A stretch of DNA of 64,000 nucleotides from Sthenelais limicola (GCA_942159475.1 OW804098.1:111544620-111608619); one strand, 5' to 3'; positions 33,001 to 37,337 are shown, numbered from the stretch's first letter. The notes: generated by a model from the sequence alone, not told the origin. Made by a program: numbers and translations.

Positions 33001-35208
33001 ACCTCTGCTCCCCATGCAGAGGCCATGCGCTGAGTGCATGCAAGTTGGATCCCTCTCCTCAACCTTCCCCCTCCCACCCCTTACTCATAGATCCCAAGGC
33101 TCCTGCCTGCCCCCCTCCCTCTTAGCCCTTCTCCCTCTTTTTTTTTGTTTTTGCGACAGACTTTATTCAATTGCCTGCCATCTGGGCTATTACAATGCTA
33201 AGACATAGTTATGCGAATGAGTAGTTTATGCAATAGAAATAAAAAGGGGACAGAATTCTTAGGGGGTGTAGACATGGTAAGGAGAATACATCAGACAGGG
33301 GAATAAGCAAGGAATACAACATCAGTCTCTTTTTAGCAAGAGGAGTCACAAGAATAAGCAGCCCCTCTTGATCAACCCAGAGCAGTGGATACAGTAATTA
33401 GGTCGGGCTGGGGGGTGGGGTGAGCTCTGAGTAGCTCATCTCCCCCTCCCTCCTGGCCAGGCCATGTGTGGCGTGCATGCCCTGACCATGATCAGGGCTA
33501 AATAGGTCGGAGCTTGGACCCAAAGAATTCAGTTCTTTACAATATACCATCTCCTTTAAATGTTAGTTTTTATTTTTTTATGTTTTTTATATTTGTATTT
33601 TCATTTTACTTCTATCATATTTTCTGCTCGGCCCAGTACAAGACTCATGCACTCTAAATTAAAGGTAACTGTCGGCAGTAATGGAATACTTCTTTTCATA
33701 TAGACATGTAGACTTATTTCTCCCTTTTTAACATGATGTAATCTCGAGCAGTCTAACAAATAAAAGATTTACTTATCTTATCTTATCTTATATGTGATGT
33801 GTTATAGGGAAATGAGTCACAAGTCACAAAAAAAACGATTTTCAAATATTATCATATACTATATATATTTAAATAGATGAGATCAAGCCGATTCTAATGG
33901 TAGTTGACAATAGGACATATAAGTAGTCTTTCTATATTTTAAGTTTGATATCATTATTTTTTAAACAAATACGTTATTAATATTTGTTGGTGGATAATTA
34001 CTAATAAAGTACCTAAATATACTTCTTAAGATGACCTTAGAAATGCATAGATGTATTAATATAATACACTGCCTTGAAACTGTGTACACGTATCAATGTT
34101 ACTAGCGGCATTAAGCACCCCAATAATCAAAATATTCCAATAAAGATATCTTATGAATAAATAACTTTGAAAAATATCCATTTTGCGCCTCATGACTCAT
34201 TTTCCCAAAACGGATCACATATAAGACAGGTATTTGGTAGAAGTGGACAGAACTGCTCTGGACACAGAATTACTTATTGCTCGACTTCACCAATACCATC
34301 TTAATATCCCTTTGACTCTGGACTAGTTATACTGATTCACTCTAGTCCCAAACCCTCTGATCAGGTAAGAATGGTACGTCAGTGATTAGACCCCTACTTC
34401 GCTAATCGGTTTTTCCTGGCCTACGACGTGGCCTTAACGTTTAATGGGAACATTATGACATTTCGCGGCCTTAATATAATCATAATGGCACTTTGGGGTT
34501 TGAGGCGAGAGGCGTTCCCTTCATTTGAAGGGACTCTCTAAAGTTTGGGCCTAGGCTGGATTTACCTGAAATACAGTTTGCATATGTCTATGTGTTATCT
34601 TATTATGAAAGAGAAAACGATCCTTAGTAGCGCATAGAATAGCGCATGTAGTGTTAATATGTGATGTGTTTCAGGAAAATGAGTCATAAGTCGCAAAATT
34701 GATATTTTTCAAAGTGTTTTTTTCACAAGATCTTTTTATTGAAATGTTCTGATATTCAGAGGGTTTAGCACTTATAGTCATATGATCCCATGTAACAAAT
34801 TTCAGGAAATTGTATCAAATATATCCCTGCATTTTGAAGACCTTTGTATGAAGTATATTTAGTTACTTTACTGGTAATTACCCATCTAGAAACATTGCAA
34901 ACTTTTTGTTTCAAAAGTAAAAATATCAAACTTAAAATATAGAAACACGTATTAGGTATCCCAGTGTTTACTATCATTGGAATCAGCTTGATCTCATCTT
35001 TTCAAATATGGTGATATCTCAAAATCCATTTTCTACGACTTATGACTCATTTTCCTAAAACCAATCACATTTATGAAATGGAGCCCAGTAGAATTGAAGG
35101 AAAGAAGTATACTGTACCTGTGTCTAAATGGCCACCTTCATGGCTGGCAAACACCATGCTGGTATAGCCAACCACCAGACATAATGCCACCAGGGGGCAG
35201 CACCGCAT
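11..35208 (-). CDS. Secreted or cell-surface protein: signal peptide, two CTLDs, EGF array (15 exons seen, 3' end outside window)
   Basis: Assembled by hand from exons 35118-35208, 31784-31949, 27820-27968, 26525-26590, 18381-18416, 17441-17588, 11362-11636, 9534-9647, 8298-8411, 7085-7198, 5013-5126, 3906-4019, 1433-1549, 725-847 and 11-77. Every junction has AG/GT borders and compatible phase (0-1, 1-2, 2-1, then 1-1, 1-1, 1-2, 2-1, and phase 1 between EGF exons), giving about 600 residues with no stop. Order: signal peptide (1-21), CTLD1 (about 35-157), short Cys linker (APCPDKDC), CTLD2 (about 170-310), then EGF modules of about 38 residues each. CTLDs end in ALCE and ALCK like the last conserved Cys of the fold; the sugar/calcium motifs EPN/QPD and WND are not evident (WNS instead), so sugar binding is doubtful. 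DIDEC/DIDDC starts in the EGFs point to calcium binding. Likely role: extracellular adhesion or recognition (inference). I do not recognise an orthologue. Confidence 0.8.
78..459. other. Intron 14, AT-rich, no gene seen
   Basis: Contains a T-rich low-complexity run (about 92-137). No open frame or recognised repeat boundary otherwise. Confidence 0.4.
460..701. mobile_element. MITE-B copy
   Basis: Ends TGGGTCAGATTTTCAG and CTGAAAATCTGACCCA form a terminal inverted repeat of about 30 bp including ATGTACAATT. Flanked by TA on both sides. Non-coding, about 240 bp, one of at least fifteen copies in the window. Family not named by me; size and TA target suggest a Tc1/mariner-type non-autonomous element (inference). 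Confidence 0.8.
725..847 (-). CDS. Exon 14: EGF module 7
   Basis: 123 nt, phase 1. Reads [20 protein letters not shown] then [20 protein letters not shown]. Acceptor TGTTTAG/AT, donor GCCAG/gtaat. The ITPP tail after the last Cys suggests a short linker before the next module. A MITE-B (460-701) ends 24 bp from the donor. Confidence 0.85.
848..1432. other. Intron 13, no gene seen
   Basis: Unique-looking AT-rich sequence without support for coding, RNA or repeat features. Confidence 0.35.
1433..1549 (-). CDS. Exon 13: EGF module 6
   Basis: 117 nt, phase 1, one codon longer than its neighbours. Reads [20 protein letters not shown] then [17 protein letters not shown]; the extra residue sits between Cys 5 and the G-Y-T-G turn. 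Acceptor CTCCACAG/AT, donor GACAA/gtaaga. Confidence 0.85.
1578..1660 (-). repeat. LINE/SINE-like 3' end with (AAGAT)n tail
   Basis: On the minus strand ATGAATAAAGTAGT runs into repeated ATCTT pentamers (plus strand AAGATAAGATAAGAT). Same design as six other 3' ends in this window. Confidence 0.5.
1657..1893. mobile_element. MITE-B copy
   Basis: TGGGTCAAATTTTCAGAAAG at the left, CTGGAAATCTGACCCA at the right, interior matching other copies in the opposite orientation to some. Confidence 0.75.
2045..2287. mobile_element. MITE-B copy, degenerate ends
   Basis: Interior (CAATCTTCTCA...GACAAAGATGAGCTTCAAAA) aligns with the family; termini are eroded (GAGTCAGATATAAAA / AAAAAATCTGATCCA). Confidence 0.65.
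2288..3458. other. Intron 12, no gene seen
   Basis: Holds short open frames (about 60-80 codons) without domain, splice or codon-pattern support. No repeat family recognised. Confidence 0.35.
3459..3882. mobile_element. MITE-B copy interrupted by about 190 bp
   Basis: Ends TGAGTCAGATTTTCAG and CTGAAAATATGACCC are present, but the interior breaks at about 3628 and resumes near 3822 (TTTGGGTTATTCAAGAAGAT). The inserted DNA is AT-rich and unidentified. Confidence 0.65.
3906..4019 (-). CDS. Exon 12: EGF module 5
   Basis: 114 nt, phase 1. Reads [20 protein letters not shown] then [16 protein letters not shown]. Acceptor TTTGCAG/AT, donor AGATAG/gtaat. A MITE-B copy (3459-3882) ends about 24 bp past the donor. 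Confidence 0.85.
4263..4665. mobile_element. MITE-A copy, decayed
   Basis: Starts CATGTGTTCCAGGAAAATGA and ends CATTTTCCTAAAATGGGTCA; interior shares the TTTGAAGGCCTTTGTATGGA and ACCCATCCAGAAACATT blocks with other copies. Confidence 0.7.
4680..4735 (-). pseudogene. Relic of a duplicated EGF exon 3' end
   Basis: Minus-strand AGGAACATACTGTGAAACTA then gtgagtacatcaacttct closely parallels the end of exon 11 (AAGGAACATACTGTGAAGAT, gtaagtacatcaacttc). It encodes G-T-Y-C-E and retains a GT donor. Upstream the similarity stops and MITE-A-like sequence takes over. Confidence 0.6.
4736..4945. mobile_element. MITE-A fragment, degenerate
   Basis: Contains eroded versions of the family blocks (TGGACTATATCTAGCAACTT, CATCATTGGAACCACTT, GTATCTCAAAATACA), but no intact left terminus. 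Confidence 0.5.
5013..5126 (-). CDS. Exon 11: EGF module 4
   Basis: 114 nt, phase 1. Reads [20 protein letters not shown] then [17 protein letters not shown]. Acceptor CTTTAG/AC, donor GAAGATG/gtaagt. A decayed copy of its 3' end plus donor lies at about 4680-4730. Confidence 0.85.
5381..5794. mobile_element. MITE-A copy
   Basis: Termini TGTGATCCGTTTTAGGAAAA and TTTTCCTGGAACACATCACA, flanked by TA. Interior has GTCATAAGTCGCAAAATA and the family core. About 414 bp, non-coding. Confidence 0.8.
5910..6147. mobile_element. MITE-B copy
   Basis: GGGTCAGATTTTCAGAAAAT at left, CTGAAAATCTGATCCA at right, standard interior. Confidence 0.75.
6148..6840. other. Intron 10, no gene seen
   Basis: AT-rich. 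The last 140 bp show faint MITE-B interior similarity (GAGAGGATTGGTCGATACAA), probably a decayed fragment. Confidence 0.35.
6841..7061. mobile_element. MITE-B copy
   Basis: Left end eroded (CAGGTCAAGTTTTCCAACGA), right end AAAAATCTGACCCA; interior intact. Ends 24 bp from the donor of exon 10. Confidence 0.7.
7085..7198 (-). CDS. Exon 10: EGF module 3
   Basis: 114 nt, phase 1. Reads [20 protein letters not shown] then [17 protein letters not shown]. Acceptor TTGACAG/AC, donor GAAGAGG/gtatg. A MITE-B copy ends 24 bp beyond the donor. Confidence 0.85.
7262..7856. other. Intron 9 with long poly(A) run
   Basis: Contains about 22 consecutive A at 7559-7580, perhaps the tail of an old retrotransposed copy. 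No coding support. Confidence 0.35.
7857..8257. mobile_element. MITE-A copy
   Basis: TGTGATCCGTTTTAGGAAAA ... CTCATTTTCCTGGAAACATCACA. Ends 41 bp from the exon 9 donor. Confidence 0.8.
8298..8411 (-). CDS. Exon 9: EGF module 2
   Basis: 114 nt, phase 1. Reads [20 protein letters not shown] then [16 protein letters not shown]. Acceptor TTTGCAG/CT, donor ATCA/gtgag. A MITE-A ends 41 bp past the donor and a 48-bp minisatellite begins 30 bp upstream of the acceptor. Confidence 0.85.
8441..8725. repeat. 48-bp minisatellite, about six units
   Basis: Unit begins ACAATAGGGGATTTGTATGT; copies start at 8442, 8490, 8538 and on, last unit shortened. Both strands are open in several frames because 48 is divisible by three, producing spurious repeat proteins. 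Lies 30 bp from the exon 9 acceptor. Confidence 0.85.
8930..9375. repeat. Two direct copies of a short repeat
   Basis: GGCATGTTTTCTCTAGATTT...AATTCCATGCGAATC (8947-9006) recurs as GGCATGTTTTCTATAGATTT...AATTCCATCCGAATC (9307-9364). A related piece (GCCGCCATTTTGAATC) is at about 36900. Confidence 0.5.
9534..9647 (-). CDS. Exon 8: EGF module 1
   Basis: 114 nt, phase 1 both sides, acceptor TTTACAG/AG, donor AATAC/gtgag. Reads [20 protein letters not shown] then [16 protein letters not shown]: six Cys in EGF spacing, DEC start and an N-G-Y core typical of calcium-binding EGF. Confidence 0.85.
9660..10398. other. Intron 7 left part
   Basis: Begins with a MITE-A scrap (GTGATATGTTACAGAGAAAT near 9681). 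The remainder is AT-rich and unassigned. Confidence 0.3.
10399..10445. repeat. Perfect 16-bp inverted repeat, 15-nt loop
   Basis: CGCGTAAGTAAAGAAC at 10399-10414 pairs with GTTCTTTACTTACGCG at 10430-10445. Followed by a direct repeat of GCGTCCGTGCTGAAAAAC. Confidence 0.75.
10446..10954. other. Intron 7 middle, no gene seen
   Basis: Contains a short tandem CGGCAAACTTG-type repeat (about 10620-10650). Otherwise unassigned. Confidence 0.3.
10955..11007 (+). repeat. LINE-like 3' end with (AATTG)n tail
   Basis: AATAAAGCTTGTACAATAAAG followed by T/A run and repeated AATTG pentamers. Fits a plus-strand retrotransposon 3' terminus. Confidence 0.5.
11362..11636 (-). CDS. Exon 7: C-terminal half of CTLD2
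   Basis: 275 nt, phase 2 in and 1 out, acceptor TATATTCCAG/C, donor TTGCTC/gtaagt. Contains [33 protein letters not shown] and the terminal [12 protein letters not shown]. This fits the loop and final strand of a CTLD, with WNS where canonical lectins have WND and no EPN or QPD. An AG eight bases further in would fit a different upstream donor but gives a poorer domain join. Confidence 0.7.
11670..12056. mobile_element. MITE-A copy
   Basis: TGTGATGTGTCCCAAGTCGC (small deletion in the left TIR) to CCTAAAATGGATGACA. Begins 34 bp upstream of the exon 7 acceptor. Confidence 0.75.
12057..12417. other. Flank of the long-TIR transposon
   Basis: No gene seen. The last 17 bp (ATTCTGCTCTAC) resemble the exon-derived minisatellite found on the other side of the transposon, suggesting insertion within the array. 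Confidence 0.4.
12421..13015 (+). repeat. Left terminal inverted repeat with internal subrepeats
   Basis: Matches the reverse complement of 16584-16970 over most of its length, down to CATGTTTTTGTATAG and ATGTAACATTTGGCTGTTCA at the inner edge. Three diverged subrepeats; one more than the right arm. Confidence 0.75.
13759..13766 (+). promoter_or_regulatory. TATA box candidate for transposon gene
   Basis: TATAAATA, 39 bp upstream of the candidate ATG at 13805. Position fits a promoter inside the element. Confidence 0.4.
13805..16346 (+). pseudogene. Transposon protein with XPG/FEN-like nuclease core and Cys-rich tail (one frameshift, one stop)
   Basis: Two open segments: 13805-14773 (322 aa) and 14751-16172 in another frame, whose sequence continues naturally, so a single indel near 14750 splits one gene. 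A TGA at 16170-16172 is followed in frame by a tail with nine Cys (CKC, CSC, LKC, TAC, GDC, ESC) to TAG at 16346. Core motifs in order: VVFDGY (about 15258), [13 protein letters not shown] (about 15472), [10 protein letters not shown] (about 15543), [15 protein letters not shown] (about 15721). These mirror the acidic residues of FEN/XPG enzymes (N-terminal Asp, EADA-type, SDDSDLL-type, GCD). The first segment carries [14 protein letters not shown] and [11 protein letters not shown], typical of a repeated gene family I have seen in cnidarian and other invertebrate genomes but cannot name. The product would act as nuclease or transposase. Confidence 0.65.
16569..16574 (+). terminator. Poly(A) signal candidate for transposon gene
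   Basis: AATAAA, about 225 bp after the TAG stop and just before the right TIR. Confidence 0.35.
16584..16970 (-). repeat. Right terminal inverted repeat
   Basis: Inverted relative to the left arm; two subrepeats. Outer end ...TTCAGGGACTGGACTA. Confidence 0.75.
16974..17501 (-). repeat. 63-bp minisatellite made from the end of exon 6 and its donor site
   Basis: Copies begin at 16974, 17037, 17100, 17163, 17226, 17289, 17352, 17415 and 17478. On the minus strand each unit reads from GGTGGAGAGTTACTCCCTCT through CTACAG, GCAGATAGAGAGTGGGTGCA, GTCAATGAG/gtaagg. The rightmost copy is the real end of exon 6 (17441-17501). Each unit therefore repeats 61 nt of CTLD coding sequence plus a 5' splice site, and each holds TAA in frame if not spliced. 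The plus-strand open frame across it is an artefact of the 63-bp period. Confidence 0.9.
17441..17588 (-). CDS. Exon 6: N-terminal half of CTLD2
   Basis: 148 nt, phase 1 in and 2 out, acceptor ATTTACAG/CC, donor CAATGAG/gtaagg. Product includes [20 protein letters not shown] then [11 protein letters not shown], a textbook CTLD helix pair (A-x-x-x-C...GG-x-L...E-x-V). The last 61 nt of the exon together with its 5' splice site are repeated about eight times in tandem just downstream (16974-17501). Only use of the first donor avoids the in-frame TAA present in each repeat copy. Confidence 0.7.
17660..18270. repeat. Two direct copies of an intronic repeat of about 170 bp
   Basis: CATGAAATGAGCGTCATTGG...GGCTAATCTGGCC-type sequence at about 17665-17825 and again at about 18112-18262, roughly 75-80 percent alike by eye. 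Each holds a TGCATTCGA...GCAG...TAGTGAAAT block. Unknown family. Confidence 0.6.
18381..18416 (-). CDS. Exon 5: 36-nt linker micro-exon with two Cys
   Basis: Encodes [11 protein letters not shown](T) between the CTLDs, phase 1 both sides, acceptor TTTTCAG/AG, donor TTTACAA/gtaaga. The C-P-x-x-x-C start is a common N-terminal extension of long-form CTLDs. Short, so support comes mainly from splice sites, phase and position. Confidence 0.55.
18646..19050. mobile_element. MITE-A copy
   Basis: Left end eroded (GTTTCAGGAAAAGGAGTC), right end CATTTTCTTAAAACGGATCACA; interior intact. Confidence 0.75.
19065..19198 (-). mobile_element. LINE reverse-transcriptase fragment
   Basis: Minus strand translates to [20 protein letters not shown] then [19 protein letters not shown], the palm-entry motif of jockey/CR1-class LINE RTs (P-x-x-WK-x-A...YRPISL...K-x-x-E). 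Only about 45 codons remain. Confidence 0.75.
19199..19312 (-). repeat. Penelope-like terminal fragment with hammerhead-type core
   Basis: Minus strand has CTGATGA, a GGGC/GCCC stem around 8 nt, then GAAA, the conserved layout of a hammerhead ribozyme core, followed by GTTA...TAAC. Shares AGGAAATA-ACCCT, TTATTTATT and TTTCGGG blocks with 37688-37790. Cleavage-site and stem I pairing are not convincing, so it is a degenerate copy. Confidence 0.4.
19313..20059 (-). mobile_element. Probable LTR (3' LTR of an env-bearing element)
   Basis: On the minus strand a purine tract AGTGGGGGACAAA is followed by TGTAAAGGTAATG; at the far end GATTTTACA gives matching TGTAAA...TTTACA termini. AATAAAGCAATTCATT near 19567 could be the polyadenylation signal. 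It sits directly downstream of the env-like relic, where a 3' LTR is expected. No second LTR copy is visible, so the call is provisional. Confidence 0.45.
20225..21810 (-). pseudogene. Retroelement env-like glycoprotein relic
   Basis: Disjoint minus-strand open segments (21516-21809; about 21000-21300; 20565-20972; 20225-20485) broken by stops and frame changes. Visible features: an N-terminal part, a heptad-rich stretch near 21200-21300, a Cys-rich segment containing [19 protein letters not shown] and later RCLGK and GDC, and a final segment with a hydrophobic helix ([12 protein letters not shown]) followed by basic residues, as in a membrane anchor and cytoplasmic tail. This order plus the purine tract and LTR-like sequence downstream suggests an errantivirus-type env. 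No intact frame exists; it cannot make a full protein. Confidence 0.45.
21912..23213 (-). mobile_element. DIRS/Ngaro-type reverse transcriptase, C-terminally truncated
   Basis: 433-codon open frame. Motifs in order: SNPFEPW and [69 protein letters not shown] (catalytic YVDD with the FGG typical of tyrosine-recombinase retrotransposons) and IEFLGYKID. No RNase H or tyrosine recombinase follows: the frame ends soon after the RT and env-like sequence begins, so the element is truncated or recombined there. Lies just downstream of its gag. Confidence 0.8.
23228..24196 (-). mobile_element. Gag of the DIRS/Ngaro-type retrotransposon, 5' truncated
   Basis: The frame is open from about 24196; the first ATG is at 23944, but coding continues upstream ([15 protein letters not shown]), so the true start is lost. 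C-terminus has the signature [16 protein letters not shown], then LHICSHC and KHSEKDC, a Cys/His finger characteristic of DIRS/Ngaro ORF1, followed by a Lys-rich tail. Stop 14 bp before the RT start. Confidence 0.75.
24227..25125 (-). mobile_element. LINE-tailed non-autonomous retroelement with a 62-codon ORF
   Basis: Minus-strand 3' end CAAATAAAAGATTACTCAAT then TTCAA pentamers at 24227-24245, like other LINE ends here. An ORF at 24774-24962 has a basic start ([16 protein letters not shown]), a short heptad-like region and a hydrophobic segment ([16 protein letters not shown]). The upstream 100 bp are GC-richer, like a 5' UTR. I do not recognise the ORF; it could be a truncated LINE ORF1 or a captured gene. 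Confidence 0.45.
25140..26510 (-). mobile_element. Decayed Ty3/gypsy retrotransposon (gag, protease, RT)
   Basis: Minus-strand order: gag with CCHC knuckle [14 protein letters not shown] (about 26190-26150); protease with [10 protein letters not shown] (about 26058-26025), the active-site DTGA changed to DIGA; a protease-flap region at 25619-25975 in another frame; RT start motifs [30 protein letters not shown] then a frameshift, [14 protein letters not shown] and STMDLKSG. Several stops and frameshifts; RT ends after the first third. It abuts exon 4. Confidence 0.8.
26525..26590 (-). CDS. Exon 4: C-terminal end of CTLD1
   Basis: 66 nt, phase 1 both sides, acceptor ATTTTCAG/AT, donor ATTGGTG/gtaagc (an alternative GATTG/gtggta three codon-positions earlier would also keep frame). 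Contains DGALCERT, matching the final ALCE/ALCK Cys motif of CTLDs and paralleling ALCK in exon 7. A gypsy gag relic starts in the intron only a few bases past the donor and the frame stays open into it. Confidence 0.65.
26690..26900. mobile_element. MITE-A fragment, degenerate
   Basis: TTGTGATTTGTCAGAAATAT and ACATCATTGGAATCAACTTA blocks remain. Confidence 0.45.
26943..27335. mobile_element. MITE-A copy, diverged
   Basis: ATGAGTCACAAGTTGCAC at left, TGACTCATTTTCCTGAAACA at right; interior recognisable but worn. Confidence 0.6.
27336..27819. other. Intron 3 right part, no gene seen
   Basis: AT-rich with short open frames that lack support. Confidence 0.3.
27820..27968 (-). CDS. Exon 3: middle of CTLD1
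   Basis: 149 nt, phase 2 in and 1 out, acceptor CTCATAG/C, donor GACGAAG/gtaagt. Encodes a Cys-free stretch containing [19 protein letters not shown] and [10 protein letters not shown], the long-loop region between the first and last Cys of the lectin fold. The frame is open only in this phase and joins both neighbours without a stop. Confidence 0.65.
28065..28486. mobile_element. Probable solo LTR
   Basis: TGTAGGGG...CACAACA (TG...CA ends) flanked by TATA on both sides (28061-28064, 28487-28490). Contains AATAAAGAAGG near 28389 as a poly(A) signal, consistent with plus orientation. The TATA duplication is low-complexity, so support is moderate. Confidence 0.4.
28490..28930. other. Intron 2 segment with MITE-B scraps
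   Basis: GGGTCAGATCTTCAGAAAAT at 28501 and TGTACAATTCACCTTCAC at 28851 are MITE-B end and inner pieces separated by unrelated DNA. Confidence 0.4.
29219..29251. repeat. Perfect 14-bp stem palindrome
   Basis: CCACAGAACTCGAG and CTCGAGTTCTGTGG around a 5-nt loop. Confidence 0.8.
29252..29372 (-). mobile_element. tRNA-derived SINE head
   Basis: Minus strand GGTTCATAGCCTAGTGGTAAG resembles a tRNA 5' arm and A box; 35 nt later GGATTGCAAGCTCAAGCC is a B-box-like T arm. No anticodon arm good enough for a functional tRNA. Confidence 0.5.
29887..30825. other. Intron 1/2 region, possible old DNA element
   Basis: No supported gene. A short frame from ATG 30291 ([17 protein letters not shown]) stops soon. 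AAAGTGTCAGTAAACCCC (30018) and the reverse of GACCAGGAACCC...TGACCCTTTAA (30550-30577) hint at eroded inverted ends. Confidence 0.25.
30826..31000. mobile_element. MITE-B fragment
   Basis: GAGCTTCAAAATGCAATTTA, ATACTCAGACCCAGTATTCA and GTAGAGCTGCCAATCGTACA blocks; left terminus missing. Confidence 0.6.
31174..31583. mobile_element. MITE-A copy
   Basis: TGTGATCCGTTTTAGGAAAA ... TTTTCCTGGAACACATCACA, flanked by TA. Confidence 0.8.
31784..31949 (-). CDS. Exon 2: N-terminal half of CTLD1
   Basis: 166 nt, phase 1 in and 2 out, acceptor TTTGTAG/TG, donor GATGA/gtgag. The product contains [20 protein letters not shown], the A-x-x-x-C...G-x-x-L-A pattern of the second helix and first Cys of a C-type-lectin or Link-like fold. 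An N-glycosylation sequon (NLT) is visible. The acceptor lies 16 bp from a 60-bp MITE-A fragment, so part of the branch-site region may be transposon-derived. Confidence 0.75.
31965..32108. mobile_element. MITE-A/MITE-B chimera
   Basis: First 60 bp are a MITE-A left end (TGTGATGTGTTCCAGGAAAA to ATATTTTTCAAG); the next 80 bp are a MITE-B right half ending CTGAAAATCTGACCCA. The join is at about 32025. Confidence 0.65.
32328..32568. mobile_element. MITE-B copy
   Basis: TGGGTCAGATTTTCAGAAAA at left; right end breaks after GCCAATTGTACA. Confidence 0.7.
32569..33137. other. Intron 1, C/T-rich stretch
   Basis: Open frames at 32844-33208 run through low-complexity C/T sequence and have no domain support. 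Nothing else recognised. Confidence 0.3.
33138..33545 (-). mobile_element. Poly(A)-tailed retrotransposed copy, unidentified
   Basis: On the minus strand GAATAAAGTCTGTCGC leads into an A-rich tail (T run at 33139-33157). The end near 33530 (TTCAGTTCTTTACAATATA) is shared with 35905-35927, so the family is repeated. Confidence 0.4.
33640..33792 (+). repeat. LINE-like 3' end with (TTATC)n tail
   Basis: ACAAATAAAAGATTTACTTA then repeated CTTAT pentamers at 33770-33790; same block reversed at 24240 and 56290. Confidence 0.55.
33793..34219. mobile_element. MITE-A copy
   Basis: TGTGATGTGTTATAGGGAAA ... CATTTTCCCAAAACGGATCACA, flanked by TA; interior diverged. Confidence 0.75.
34220..34659. other. 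Intron 1, no gene seen
   Basis: Unassigned sequence between two MITE-A copies. Confidence 0.3.
34660..35069. mobile_element. MITE-A copy
   Basis: TGTGATGTGTTTCAGGAAAA ... CATTTTCCTAAAACCAATCACA. Confidence 0.8.
35118..35208 (-). CDS. Exon 1: start codon and signal peptide
   Basis: ATG at 35208-35206 opens a 30-codon stretch starting [20 protein letters not shown], a short basic start then a hydrophobic core ending near VFA-SH, a good signal-peptidase site. It leaves one base for the next codon, and the donor reads ACACAG/gtacag. An untranslated exon could lie further upstream. MITE-A (34660-35069) begins about 50 bp beyond the donor and a MITE-B copy lies just upstream of the ATG. Confidence 0.75.
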
Positions 35209-35258
35209 CTTCACGCCTCACGCCCTTAACCGTGTATAGGGTACACTGAAACATATAA

Positions 35259-35475
35259 GGGTCAGATTTTCAGAAAATATACAATTTGCCTTCACCAATC
35301 CTCTCAAATAACCCACATTTAAGACAAAAATGAGCTTCAAAATGCAGTTTAACATAAAAAAAACTGATACTCTCAATCAATGTGATACCAAATATACTCA
35401 CATATACCCAGTATTCTTCATTAATTTGTTTAGCCTAATTTCCTGAATTTCCTGAATGTGTACATATTTTAGATT
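35259..35475. mobile_element. MITE-B copy, right end lost
   Basis: GGGTCAGATTTTCAGAAAAT, interior intact to TAGCCTAATTTCCTGAATT. Lies in the 5' flank of the signal-peptide exon. Confidence 0.7.
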
Positions 35476-37128
35476 CTAAAGGAAAAAACACTGTTTTTAT
35501 TGCCTAAATATTAAAGAAAATCTTACTAATTATGAGAAAAAGTGCATCAAGAAAAAAAATGATGTGAAATCAGTGTTACATGTCCATTCAAATTTCATAT
35601 CATGACCCCTGGCTACCGAATAATTTAAAAAAAAATATATTTCTAATAACCTATTGGTTGATTTGCAATGCAAAAATGTCTGGGCAAAGTCTGTATGTCA
35701 CCATAATGTGCCTATTCAAACCTAGAATAAAAATGTCGTAAGAATCTAATTTGCCCATATATATACACACAACCGCGTCCAGCATTCTCCCCTCCCCTCT
35801 CAACCAGATCGCGGGTGACGTCCGAGTCCCTGGTCGGGGGAGGGTGTGTGGGGGGGGGGGGGGGGGAGGGCGGCCTAGCGTGGGTCGGGGGACCAACCGA
35901 AAAGAATGCAATTCTTTACAATATATTTAAACACTATTTTTTTCGGATTTAGAGCATATAGTATATTTTGGGGAAGGTAACGTTTTTGGGAAGGTAACGT
36001 GCCGGACATATTAGTTAATAAAAAATAAAATATTTAGAGTTGAAAAAGTTATGTAGTACCTCTGGACGCCACTAGGATATACATTGCAGGGCAGAGCCAT
36101 ATTTGAACTTTATATGAGTGAGTAATTTATTATTAATTAATCATTCATGTTATGCCTTCCGAACGTTTACCAAGTTATTTCATTTACATTTCACCATTCA
36201 TGTTCAAGTTTGTACTCATGTCATAATTATATTTATTTCATTATTCCTGTTTTGTATTACAAACATAATGTTATCTTGTGTTGGAAGTAATTGATATATT
36301 TCGATGTACCTGTTCCTAATCGGGTTGAGGAGCAAGGTCTTCAACCCAACACACAAGGAGGCATAAAGTGCATATAGACATATTTCTCTCTTGATGTTAT
36401 ATCTCGGAGCTGCTTTTGGAAGATAGGATATTTCAACCCCTGATCTTTAACTTTAATAATTATCCGGTCGCTTTAGTTATTTTCCTCCCATCTCCTGCTA
36501 TATTGATATTCATAATGTATTTATTCTCACACAAGTAAACTATACGATCACGGAATATCATTATTTAAATTTGATCTACTAATATACATTCATCATATTC
36601 TCTTTACCTGAGAATTACCTATATTTCTGTGCCTTATTGTAAAACTAACCTATTTTAGGAGGTTTGTCAAACCTGGAACTGTCCATGCTAATTTAAGACT
36701 CCCAAAAGTAGGGTTCAGATTGTAGCATTTTGAATGGCAGATTTGATGAACCTCCGAAGTCAATATTTCTGAGGATATTATGTAAAAACCTTACAGGCGC
36801 CAAAAAAATAGAATTGACCATTTATTTTGTCAGTAAAAAAGTAAGTAATTTTGATGTTGGCTGGGCTGCCGAAACCATGTTAGGGTATAGGGGATTTGCA
36901 TAGCCGCCATTTTGAATCTGGATTCGCATGGAATTATGCGGGAGCCATGTTAGGGCATTAATTACTTCTAGAGCAGTAGTTCGATCTGCAACTGCCATAT
37001 TTTTATACATCACCGAATAGTTTCAGTTCAAAACAAAACAGCTCAATATATTCTATTTCAGACATACATATATGGTAACTAAGACTTTGATTATGTATAA
37101 CCCATATAATTGAGGAAAAGACCATATC
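35476..37128. other. Intergenic, no gene seen
   Basis: Contains a run of about 20 G (35848-35867), a repeated end shared with 33530, and at 36880-36950 a piece of the 8930-9375 repeat (GCATAGCCGCCATTTTGAAT). No supported coding. Confidence 0.35.
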
Positions 37129-37337
37129 GTAAACGTATTAATGTTCGCGCAGTATTTATTTTCGCTATTTTCGCGCACCCACCTTGGTGCGCGAAAATAA
37201 ATCCTGCGCGAAAGGTATAATCATTGCATAAACAATGTGTGAGATTTCCTTGCTGTGCGAATTTAAATCCCCGCAAAAAGGTGTCAAAGTACTTAGTGCG
37301 CGAAAATTTATGTGCGCGAAAATAAATACGTTTACAG
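37129..37337. mobile_element. Small MITE with GCGCGAAAATAAAT motifs
   Basis: CGTAAACGTATT...TTCGCGC at left and GCGCGAAAATAAATACGTTTAC at right form inverted ends. At least four TTTTCGCGC-type motifs inside. Confidence 0.55.
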
